Source: Alitta virens
Taxonomy: Eukaryota; Annelida; Polychaeta; Phyllodocida; Nereididae
Direction: 5' to 3'
DNA: 64,000 nt
Assembly (NCBI GenBank): GCA_932294295.1
Contig: OW028582.1
Location: 37,311,204 to 37,375,203, forward strand
The translations under genes and the position numbers were made by a program. Position 1 is the stretch's first letter. The number at the start of each line of letters is the position of its first letter. Shown piece by piece: positions 1-10,731 of this stretch. The notes under the pieces were generated by a model. It was not told where the DNA came from. It did not search any database and worked only from the letters and a program-made list of their open reading frames with translations.

Positions 1-56
1 CTTCGAAGTTTTGCACGACTCTTGGGCTACTGTAGAGTATGGAACGCACACAGTGC

Positions 57-210
57 TACATGGCCAAATGTGCCACCTGCGTTTTCCATGAGAAAAATAA
101 ACGCATGGAAAAGGCATGGGTTTTAGCTAATTATAATGAGGCAAAAACCATGCGTTCTCCATGCGTTTATCAAAATGCATGGAAAAGCAAGTGGTACAGT
201 TGGCCAAGTA
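57..210. mobile_element. MITE-2 fold-back element, copy A (diverged)
   Basis: A long imperfect palindrome from TACATGGCCAAATG to TTGGCCAAGTA. Within each arm is a smaller inverted pair built on GCGTTTTCCATG. Several arm positions are mutated. Confidence 0.75.
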
Positions 211-989
211 CACATGCACTAGAAGTTTGTATTATAGACACCTCATAAATAAGACCAATCCTGCTTTAATAATATTGATTCCAATATTTGCTCCATAACT
301 CAGTTTATGCAATAATCTGTTATAATCTTTAATGAATTGTACAGCATATATTTGGCCTAGTTGTTGAAGCTAAGTCCGGCTCCTCTGAAGGTCCTGGGTT
401 CAATTCTAGAATGTTGTCAATCTTTATAAGCTAAGTGTAAGTATCTGTAGTAAATATACTACACAATCTGGACTTCCAGCTCTATCATTCCATCATTACA
501 TTTGCCCAAATTTCAGTGTATAGCACAAGCATTGACACAAAATCTGCTGGTTCGGCATCTGAATGCACTTGACAGAAAAGTACAAATGCGCCACAAATCG
601 CAATAAACCTATCAACAAATATAAGCTCACATGAATTTATGATCGGCACCCAATCATATAGCCAGGGAAAATATATTGCTATTAGTCTGCAAAACAAAAG
701 ATAAGAAAAGCAATAGAATAGAACAATAGAAACAAGCTGGTCAACTCTTGGTCAAGCTGACCACTCGGCAGAACCCAGACAGACCACTTGGACGCTGGGT
801 CCGCTCAGACAGCATTTTCAAGGGCCCCATATGGAATAGTATGACACCATTCTGATACTTTATGATAGTATGATAATGCTCATATCTAGCATATTCTAAA
901 TATATCATTGGAATTTTTGCATAGTGAGCAATTGATTCTCTTACAAAATATGAATGACCTAAAATAGACATCTAGGCCTACATTTGTGA

Positions 990-990
990 T

Positions 991-1064
<74 letters not shown>

Positions 1065-1195
1065 CAGATAGATAGATAGATAGATAGACAGACAGACATA
1101 CAGATATATAGACAGACAGATAGATAGATAAATATATATATAGATAGATCTTACAGAACGAAAGCCAGAGAGACAGACAGACAGACAGACAGACA
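990..1195. repeat. (GATA)n/(GACA)n microsatellite
   Basis: Long GATA tract grading into GACAGACA runs. The overlapping 'SIYLSIYL' ORFs are translations of the repeat. Confidence 0.95.
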
Positions 1196-2213
1196 CAAAT
1201 AGATGCCTTTATAACAACAATAGTGCTGGTCAGATCTAATCCTAACAACAATGACTGGTCAGTTTTCAATTTGTTCTATAAAATGGCGGCTCTCTCTAAA
1301 AGCAATGCTCAGGACAGGCTGGGATGGGGGATTTCTATAAACTATAATACTTGATGCAGAGGCAGAATACTTGATGTTCGGGCATAATACTTGATGTTTC
1401 TTGATGTTATGTGAGAGGTCTGCTTGCTATGACGTCTCAACAATGACAGGCCATAGTACAATGGGACAGCCTCGTTCTGGCTGGACGTCTGGACAATCGG
1501 ATTGTTCCGGGCAACAGACGAACAATTGCGATCGTCTCTTTGTGAGCATTGTGTTATTTTTAGCTAGCAGGCTGAAAGTAATAATAAAAGTGTCAGGCTT
1601 TTAAAAGTGCTACTTACCAATTGAATAACTGAAATATTCTGTTTAGATTCGAACCTGGAACTAATTGTTTAGCAAGCACCCACTAGACTACCTACAATTA
1701 GATATACAAGCATTCTATATAGTATGTATAAATATAGAAGGTTACATCTCCACAATTTCAATCTAACTGGCATCACCCATAAACTGAGCACTTTGAGTTA
1801 CATTTTTGTAGCTGGAATTCTGGGTGTCCAACACAGGGCAACTGGACAATGCTATATCGACTGATGACCGCTGTCCACTCAGTGTCCAGTGCACTAGATG
1901 GACCTGTGAAAGAGTGGTCAGTCATGACACAACATATGTTTCCACTCTACTGACCATTGTACAAGCATAGACTGACCACTGGGCAGTACTTGTCAACGTT
2001 GTCAGGAACAGTGTATAAAACAGTGTCATATATAGTAAATGTAGAGTATACATTGGAACCCTCTGTTAGGTGTACCTCACTATTAGGACCATATCAGAGA
2101 CAGGTGAAATACTCCACCCATGTCCTAAATGTATGACATTGAGTTGAACTTTGGTATTGTATTGCATTATTGATTGCTACTGGGTCTTAAGCTCAGTCAG
2201 CTTAAATGACCAA

Positions 2214-2427
2214 CTGCAGGCAGACGTAATGATGAGAGGGTGCTTGGAGTCCACACCAGGTTACACATTTACCCCATGAGTGCAGTCTTTTACTTGCCTC
2301 AGCATAGACACCTTGTATAGTTGACTTTGCATTCTTTAAGTTCAAGTCTATGCTGAGGCAAGTGATTCCTACCAATGGGGTAAAACCAGTTATTTGGGTG
2401 TGTACTCATCTTTACGTCAGCCTTTCT
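2214..2427. mobile_element. Two SINE-2 fragments in inverted arrangement
   Basis: 2214-2318 reads tail-first (GGCAGACGTAATGATGAG... CTTGCCTCAGCATAGACACC). 2338-2427 carries the same block reversed (GTCTATGCTGAGGCAAG... CTCATCTTTACGTCAGCC). Together they make an imperfect hairpin of roughly 200 bp. Confidence 0.7.
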
Positions 2428-2560
2428 TTCGATAGAACCAAACAAACATTTATAGATCACCATATATCACATCAAAAGAAATTGGTGCAAACCATGGATA
2501 GAAAAAGGTTGAGCTTAAGATAAATGTATAGGCCAACATTTAATTATGACTTTATATCAA

Positions 2561-2577
2561 CCCCCCCCCCCCCCCCC
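2561..2577. repeat. Poly-C run
   Basis: Seventeen C in a row. Similar C or G runs occur near 18220, 22110, 34839, 41863, 51270, 60817, 60908, 61050 and 62835. Confidence 0.95.
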
Positions 2578-3129
2578 ACTCTCCTTTTTCCAGCACCACC
2601 CCATACACTTGAGATATTAAGTTGCATCACGAAGTTCTGGGCCCTACACCCCTAGTCAAATAGCGGAGCGAATATTTGGGTTGGAGAGCAGCTGAAAAGC
2701 GGACCGAAAATTGGCCAGACTGGCCATTTAGCGGACTGTCTGTGGGGCTATTTTGCGGACCCATCTGGTCCTATCATATATCTGCCTCCTTCAGACTGAC
2801 TGACCATCCTTCAACTGGACAGTGGTCATCCCACAGGGCGATTTATTGGTCAAATACTCCCCATATATTCCTAGGATTTTAGTATATTTAGAGTTTTACA
2901 AATTCTAAGGTTGACTCATTGTGAAGCCAATGAAAAGTTTCCGTAAAACTGAATGTCGAAAAAACGGGTTCAATTTTTCCATCTCATATACATAAAGTAA
3001 AATACAATTGGTTCAATACCGACTTGGTTAAAATAATTCTGAAGTTATGCTTAACGAGAAATATTACAGTTGATATATTTTGCACAATAAACATACTGCA
3101 AGATTAATGCATAGCTTGTGGATCCGAGC

Positions 3130-3320
3130 GGGAGTGGGGTCCTAGCTGCATGGTAGCGCTCTGGGCTTCCAACCACTGGGTCCCGGGTTCAATACCCGGT
3201 TGATCCTAAGTTGGATAGCTGTTTCATCCATAATCTCATTGCCATGGTCCCTGACGGTCCTAATTAGCCCAACAGGTGCAGAAATACAGGACATAAAGCC
3301 CTAATCGACCCAAAAACCCA
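3130..3320 (+). mobile_element. SINE-1 copy, TSD GATCCGAGC
   Basis: It has a tRNA-like head with a B-box-like GGGTTCAATACCC, then a body (GGATAGCTGTTTCATCC, CTCATTGCCATGGTCC, CCTAATTAGCCC) and the tail CAGGACATAAAGCCCTAATC. The 9-bp direct repeat GATCCGAGC flanks it at 3121-3129 and 3321-3329. Confidence 0.82.
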
Positions 3321-5169
3321 GATCCGAGCTGTTTTGGAGCATCATTACATTTGCCTCTATACCAGCTGGTCATATAGGCTGCATAAGCATTAGGTACAAT
3401 ACAATACAATACAATCAATAATACAGCTGAGTTTATCTCATTACCGAATGTTTATCACACCTAGTTCATCCAAAATCACACCATGTTTTCCTGGAAACGA
3501 CCAGTAAGAAATTAGTTTTTTCATTAAGATAACTACAGCTACACTAAAATACTAAGGATGGTGTTATTTTGCATTTGGGAAATTTCTTTACTCGACAAAG
3601 TTTATTTGATGGAACTAAGTGTAAAAAATACGCCACCGAAGAGTAGTGTTGCTGCAACAAACTGTAGAAATTTATTCTTTCACGTTTTGCATTAAATGAA
3701 TTAAATAGCATCAGGTTTCTATTCACTGTATTCTTTTCAGTGTTTGGTATTCACTATTCATTTCACAGGGTTGTACAGCACTATTGAAAACTCAGTTATT
3801 CAAGAATTTCAAATCAAATCTTGGAGTATAGAAAGAGCTTGAATTAAAAAGATTGATAAAAGGTGACCAAAATAAATGTTTGTGTCCGCAAGAAATTCGA
3901 GTGCAAATTAGTGAAATATTTATGTGAGATTTCGTACAATTTCATGGACTAAAGGAATATTATAAATACAAATTCATACGCCAAGACTCTGTTGGCTAAA
4001 ATCATCACAAAAGTGTGACAAGATAAAAATTGCAAAGATGTAATGGAAGGAATTTGAATGGCTGAAAAGCAGTTGTGAATGGGCCTCGAAAATAAGAAAA
4101 AAAGCACCAAAAAGGGTCATACAAATTGACACATAATATTCAAGTGCAGTAGGCCTCTTGGTTAACTAAGAATGAATCAGTTTTGTCTTGAATATTGTGG
4201 TCCAATTCCAAAGAAATGAAAATGCCATTGATTGCTATTGATTTGCCGCGTGAAATGTGCACATCTGAACCAAAATTGAACCGACCAATCTTTGGTGAAT
4301 AGCCATTGAAAATCACCACACCCAACCAAAAGAAAAGCATTGAAAGTTTATTGATGGGGGCAAGACTTAACACCCTACGCGCTCAGCCTGAAGTGTCTGG
4401 CCAAGAAGTGTCAAAGGGCCAGACCAAAAAGCCTGCCCTCTCGCACGCTGCTCTAAAAGCCATACCGTCAGCTGCACTGTACCCATTGTGGATGCTCAGA
4501 CAGCCATATTAAGCTGCCCTCTGAGTCAATATTTGTGTCCGCTGTATTATTAGGGACACACTGTGGTGTTTGGCCCCACCCTACTATCATTTGCACAAAG
4601 CTTGATTAAAACTGACTCGTTTTGGTCTCGTTCATTCGTATGGAATGGTCCAGTTGTGACAAGTAGCTCTAGTATGGGTCCTGGGTTCGATGCGTTTGAG
4701 GTAAATATCTCAGTCGGATTTCATTGGTATGAGATGATTTGGTAGTGCCTTAGATTATGCTGAGGTTGATTACATGGATGCCTGGTTTCTATATATACTG
4801 ATTTTCTTTATTTCATCCTCATATTTGTGGTAACCTTCTTAAAACAAATGACAATATAGCAGGATTTTAAGGTAGTTACTTTTCGGGATCATAACAAAAC
4901 ATAGACTGACAAGCGCCCCAACCCTCAGCTGACAGGGTGTCATTTCAACAGGGGAATAGACATGACAAAGGGGTGACAGACATCTCATGATGGGGTGTTA
5001 GCACCCTTGCCTTAAGATCAATAATTCAAGGTCCACCTTTCAACCCTGTGTCAAACGCTAAGGCTGTAGGGCTATGTTATGAATGAGACTCTTCATCGTA
5101 TCAAAGATTCAAAGATGGTTGTTATGCCAGGGTTTATGTTGTAATGGAGGCTTCTGTACTGAGAAGAAT

Positions 5170-5235
5170 AAGAAACCTCGTTATTAAGACCACCCTTGGT
5201 GTAGTGCTTACTGGTCTTAATGGAGAGGTAAAATA
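5170..5235. repeat. GGTCTTAATAGTGAGG family copy upstream of Ataxin-1 exon
   Basis: AACCTCGTTATTAAGACCAC is followed about 30 bp later by ACTGGTCTTAATGGAGAGGT, a compact inverted pair typical of the family. Confidence 0.72.
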
Positions 5236-5455
5236 CAATGGCAAGGATAAACTGGGTCCAAAAATGGGTGATGTGAAACTCAGGGGGTCTTATAAATAAA
5301 TCAGGCTTTCACTGTAGTTGACAATGAAGCATCAGAAAATTTAAAGAAATGTGTGCATTTTCCTCAGTACTGATAACTTGATTAATAGGATTTTATGAAT
5401 AATAGTTTGTCAAGACTTATGTGAAATTTAAGGGTTATTTTTTTGTTTGTTGCAG

Positions 5456-6067
5456 GTGACAGTAGAGGCGACCTTAGAACACCCGTTTTTCGTTTTTGGC
5501 CAAGGGTGGTCATCGTGCAACCCGGAACGGACCGTCCAACGCTATGGGCTCAGTTGCCACCGTCTGACAGTAGGGGATGTGTGCATCTCCTTGACTCACA
5601 AAGACGTCAGTACAGCCGCCCAGGGTGCTGCAAAAGGCACTTCATCCGACCGTCCTCGAGGAGCGACTGATTTCAGCGCCGCTCGACTCCTGTCCACGAC
5701 CCCACGGTCGCGGGACATCTCGGACTATCCCCGTGACCTCTCATTGCAGAGGTCGCAGGAAGCAACTCCCATAATAACAGCGGCAGCAGCAGCAGCGACA
5801 TCTAGGCCAGTACGACAGCGACGGTGGTCCGCACCAGACCAGTACAGCCCGCCCAGTAGTGCCGCTCTCAGTCCTAGCCCCTTAGTTTCGACGTGCACGA
5901 GCACGAGTACGACCTCCCGTTCGATCGTGGCGCCACCTAGCATAGGAAGTGCGGGGTCTGCTACATCATCGTCACGCTACTCCTCACCGACTCGTGGACA
6001 TAGCCCCATATCTGTCGGGCGAGAACCCGCTGTGACGTCATCTAGTGGTCCTACATCACCTCCTTGA
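5456..6067 (+). CDS. ATXN1: Ataxin-1 orthologue, terminal coding exon (C-terminal half of AXH domain plus tail)
   Basis: The exon opens straight after a pyrimidine tract and TTGCAG (acceptor ending at 5455) and reads in phase 0 for 203 codons to TGA at 6065-6067. Residues 1 to about 50 contain HPFFVFGQGWSSC, then NPERT and the block LTVGDVCISLT. These are the hallmark second half of the AXH domain, the protein- and RNA-binding fold of Ataxin-1, a nuclear transcriptional co-repressor that works with Capicua. Residues about 120-127 read RQRRWSAP (bases 5813-5836), the conserved 14-3-3/NLS segment whose Ser (about residue 125) corresponds to the phosphorylated serine of vertebrate ataxin-1. The rest of the tail is Ser/Pro/Thr-rich and low-complexity, with a run of six Ala encoded by GCN/GCAGCA codons. 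The upstream exons are not visible in 1-5455 and must lie off the left edge. The last intron splitting AXH agrees with my memory of the vertebrate gene. I am very sure of the family, less sure of the ATXN1 versus ATXN1L naming. Confidence 0.93.
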   Translation: MTVEATLEHPFFVFGQGWSSCNPERTVQRYGLSCHRLTVGDVCISLTHKDVSTAAQGAAKGTSSDRPRGATDFSAARLLSTTPRSRDISDYPRDLSLQRSQEATPIITAAAAAATSRPVRQRRWSAPDQYSPPSSAALSPSPLVSTCTSTSTTSRSIVAPPSIGSAGSATSSSRYSSPTRGHSPISVGREPAVTSSSGPTSPP

Positions 6068-9000
6068 CCTTTGACCTTTTAACCTTGAAAAGACAAATCT
6101 CAGACCATCCTGCAGACAAAATGGCTATGTGCAAATATATTTTACTTGTACGACGGACATTAATTAATTCATGTTGGCCATGTTTTTTTTCTACGACAAT
6201 TGAATATGTGATTAATTAATTGTCAAGTACTGTATAGGATTTTCACATTTAACCTGAAGTGAATTTATATCATGTAATTTGCGCTGTGTAGCAAGGGGTG
6301 AGATCAGTCGCATTTATACATGTCCTAGATTCTTGGGTTGTTAGATGCATTTTGCACAAATCAAAACAACTCAGGATTCAAAATCAGTCAACATTCTTTC
6401 ATTCTGTATCATTTCATTCATCTCTCCTAACCTGTACAATGTCCTCAGCTTCTTTCGTGCAATTTTTGGTGTCTTTGTATTGCAAATAACGATGTCGTCG
6501 CTCACTGAGGACTGAAATGTTCGACACTTTCGAAAACTGAAACCGATTGCAATAGGATCGAAAACAACTCTGACCTGCTTTGAAATTGTATGCTCTGTCT
6601 CCATTGTCCACTTTTCTTTTATTATTAATCTGTAAATGTTTGTTTAAATGACATTTTCACTAGATGGCGCAACTTTATTACTTCCGGTTCACATGATCTC
6701 AGAACGAGGCTTACTACATGATGCTCTGTTCTTCTGTCCAAGTCTGTTCTTTTCAAATTTTTGAATGAATATTGTTTTTTTATCCACTCCTTTTGCTCGA
6801 ATAACTTGACTTGCTAATGAAAATTATTCCGTGATACTCCTAAAATCTTAATTAGAAAAGGCCGTGTCTCGGACATGGCTGATCAACACGGCTACCTCAT
6901 AGTATCTTAGCACTGTATTCTAAGGAGTTAACAACTATTAATCTAACTAATAAAACAATGGACATTCTGTGATTTAGACCTTTGCGAATCGAGATGTGGA
7001 GAGAATTTGGTGCTTTCGTGACGAGAGTTGGTAAACAATTCCACCAAACTGTGATGACACCTTTTCTCACTAGGAGCCGCCACTATTACTGCTACATTTT
7101 GGCGGGAATTTTGAATTCTCCTCGTAACTACCTTTATGAAGTTTACTTTTTCGTCCCGGTGATCGTTTTAAGACATGTGCAAATCTGTTTGTCCCACTAT
7201 CATCAATATCAACCGCACACTTTTAATGTTCGTGTAACCTAGACCTCGAAGAAAGAACTTGAACGATTTCTTTCGTAGCTTTAAAGCAGTGCCTTCTCTG
7301 CAAGATGTTTTATAATCACGGGGGAAGTGTACATTCGTGAAACCAGTGTAGAATACTATATGTCATATATATATGTTATATCCAAGGGATATCATAAAAA
7401 AATTGCTGCGAGTATCTTAAACCTGCTCTTTTGTTACACTTCGACGAATCCAGTGAAGTCAAGACTACCCGATATGTTAGGAATAAGCCATAACAATCTA
7501 ATGGTTCCAGTATTTGCTAGAGTCCTACTTATATGTGGTACTGCAGAGTACAACTGTATACCTCAAGTAATGGTAATATTACCCATGTGGTGTAGCTATT
7601 TTGAATATTTTTACACGGATTTGACTGATACAAACCAAGTGGTCTATATATCCATATATGTCCACAAAAAAAACTATCAAGGATTCATCCCTTACCTTCT
7701 GTATTTACTAGACACCCTCTACCTCAAACTTACCAACTAGTAAATGGTCAATAACCAGGTAGTAATAGTAAAAAACCGAGTAGTAACAATAGTAAAATAT
7801 CAGAACAATTAAGTTTTCTATCCACTCATTCTTTAGTATTGTACAATGTACAGAAATACTGGCAATCGTTGGGAAATTCGGATTTCGGTGTGCAGGGTAG
7901 TTAAAAGTACTGCTTCCCATTTTCCCAAAACAAAGAGCGTGTATTTAAGACGTATCAACATTTTAGAGTGAGAGTTTTCCACTCTCCGCTGTAAATAAAC
8001 TTCTACATTGCAAATATTATACTAACGATTACTAAACTTAGCATCTCAGTTTTCTCTTACGACTATGATTATGAAGATTATAAGAGTGCCCAAACATGAT
8101 GTAATCAGGGAAATGCACTGTAATGTTAATTATTATAGCATAATTATATTTATATTATGGCATATGAGTATAGACCACCCTTCTGAAATCTAACTGCTAT
8201 ATAGTGATGCCGATAATCATTGTTTTAATATTCCTCCTTGTTTAACCCCTTTAATTAATTAATTAATTATTCAGTCATTAATCGTTTAGACCTTTCTATT
8301 AATGCGCTTATATGATAAATTGCACGTAATAGTTATGTACAAAGCTTTTGATACATCGGTGCTTGGTTTTAAGTATTACTGCTAGGTAGAAACTCATAGA
8401 GGACAATATGAACAGGCATAATGATTATACTATGAGAAATGATATTAATGTTGTTATACTAGGCAATTATACCTCTTTTGAATGGGTTAGCAACGCCACC
8501 TGTTTTATCTTGCCGTTTCATTTGTGATACCATAATTATACAGTAGGTGCCACTAGTGGCGCTCCCGCTAATATTTGAATTTTCAAATTGAGTCACGTGA
8601 TCTGCAATGCATTTCAACCAGGCATTTAGTGAAATGTTTACTGTCTTTTAAGTTTTAAATTTTAACATCATCAAATAGACGTCATGACTTACAAAACTGT
8701 ACGGTTTTAATTTTAATATTTAGATGATTACTAGTCACTTTTACTGCACCATATTAAAAATTCCCAATGACTTACTTCTTTTTTTTTGGCTGTTAATTTT
8801 TATTTAGACCTCATTTGAATAACAATAATATTGAGTACGAGCAATAAAGCTTTGCGAAAATGTTTGAATCTTTGCGGAATGTGTGCAGTGTTGTCTGAGG
8901 AGTGTCTTTGGGCTTAAGGAAATTGGGAATCAGGGCTTTACCCCTTTTGACCTAGTTTCCGTTTAATGTCTGTGATATGTGTGAATACCTGTCTGGTTAT

Positions 9001-9420
9001 ACCGAATGTATGGTCTTAGTTGGTTTATTTTTTGCCTTTTTTACAGATATGTACACAAACTGGGTGCTGTGTATTCCAATAACATTTAAATGTATTTTGA
9101 TTCTTTAATTTTTCGTGCACGGTTAGTTGATTAATTTTAGTACCCAAAAATAAACAGGGTATGTGGATATTTCGCTCACATCACCATTCTGCGAAAATTC
9201 ATAAAATGTATATCGCTTCGTTTAGGTTGCTTTTTACGGTACAGCTAGCCGCTTAATTTATTTATATTTGTATAAAATACCACATCTCTCTCTCCGCTTA
9301 TAGCTACATGGCTATTCATGCAGTCATTACCGCACAAGGATAATAATTATGCTTATTTCGTACGTGTATAGTAATATTATTTGTGTCACGAGTGACTAAT
9401 AAATGAAATTATTTTGATGT
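6068..9420 (+). other. Probable Ataxin-1 3'UTR and downstream flank
   Basis: This AT-rich, repeat-poor stretch follows the Ataxin-1 stop codon; that it is transcribed is inference. AATAAA signals occur at 6949-6954, 7994-7999, 8843-8848 and near 9399. A canonical Pumilio-type motif TGTAAATA lies at 7990-7997. ORFs at 6982-7242 and 7327-7740 have no recognisable domain and no splice signals, and I do not call them genes. A CTCF-like motif lies at 6658-6670. The break in repeat density at about 10.3 kb, where MITE and SINE copies resume, is the rough outer limit. Confidence 0.45.
6658..6670 (+). promoter_or_regulatory. CTCF-like motif
   Basis: CACTAGATGGCGC fits the shared CTCF core (CCASYAGRKGGCRS) at all positions present, including the AGATGGCGC form best known from insects. 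It sits in the probable Ataxin-1 3'UTR next to an ETS-like ACTTCCGG. This is a motif match only. Confidence 0.25.
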
Positions 9421-10410
9421 TATTTCGATATATTTCTGTTAATCTCCTTTGCGCTACTTTTTCAGTCGTATTTCACTTTCGAAGTCCGCGTAACGTATTC
9501 ATGTCCAGTGACTGAAGCAAATAGTCCCTTTTCGTTTATGACTTGTATGTAATATATTCAATGGAGCGTGTATTATTAGTTTATTATTACACTGACAACA
9601 AAGCCATGTGCCTGTAGTATAGGGAATGTATTATATCACAAGGCCAGTGGGCTTTCTCAGCGACTACCTCACTCATATGTGTGTAAAATAAATAGGTCGA
9701 GTATTTTATGAGCTTCTAGAAATAAAATAGTTGTGAAAAAATATTCAATATTCATAGAAACGTCCATCTGACTGAGTGTGTGTAAAATATTTAATAATTC
9801 AAAAAAGTTGTTACAGTGGTTTACAAAAAGTATGTACAGTCAATAAACAGTTCTTGTGGCCAGTTTAAATTTTCAGAATTTCAAATTGAGAATTACATGT
9901 TTTGCTATTTATAGCCACACAGCATGGAAATATTACCAGCTGCATAACATACTGATGCCATGTCCATTTGTTTGGAAGGATTCCCAGTTTATCTAAAACC
10001 TCAACTATATGTCATTTTTATAATTATGTCATCAGTTAACACTTAATGTCTGTATTGAGATGATGATGATGTGTCATGTCTACCTGTCTGTCTGTCAGTA
10101 AATATAACAATGAACTACCATCAGTTTATGACCGTATATTTTTCAATACTTCTGTACTTGTACATAGAAGATAATTATATTTGATGGATGACTCTGTCAT
10201 GAATTTACAGCAATTTAAAGTTTGCCTCAAAGTGGAGAAATTCGAATAATGAGGAAACTGTGCTTTCTTAATATTTGCGATATAGAATTGTATTTAGATA
10301 TAAAAATTTAGTCCATACCAAAGATTTAAGTAAACATATATGCAAAATAAAGAGGTTTCCTATGGGATTTATTGTCTTGTTATTTTTATTAAATATAAAT
10401 GTACATACAA

Positions 10411-10731
10411 TGGTGGATTTTCACAGAAGGTTCTCTGTATTTCCACCAGGTGGCTAAAACGGAATACTGCAATTCTATTGGCTGAAAAAGTTCCCGCCCT
10501 TGGCTGTGATTGGCCGAAGCTCAGTGCATCCTAGCAGCAGTATTTTTGGTGAATTTTAATGCATATTTGACACTTTATCATTTAGTTGATGTTTGTTATT
10601 TTTCTGAGAAAGTTATATTGATAGAATCAGTTAGTTATTCCCTTCAGTGTCTGAAAAGCAAAATGAGTAATTAAAGGAGAGGAAAGACTTATGTCTTGCT
10701 GAATTCAGGGCTTCTCAGTGAAAAGACTCTA
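10411..10731 (+). mobile_element. MITE-1 copy a
   Basis: This copy runs from GTGGATTTTCAC to the imperfect inverted GTGAAAAGACTC, with T-purine/TA at the ends. It holds the CTCF-like CCACCAGGTGGC and the module ATTGG...TTCCCGCCC...ATTGG. Length is about 320 bp, with no coding capacity, as expected of a non-autonomous TA-target DNA element. Confidence 0.8.

Noticed and set aside
886..1269. 127-codon minus ORF rich in SIYLSIYL
   Set aside because: It is a translation of the GATA microsatellite.
7327..7740. 137-codon + ORF beyond Ataxin-1
   Set aside because: It is AT-rich with no domain, no initiation context and no splice structure; it lies in the probable 3'UTR.
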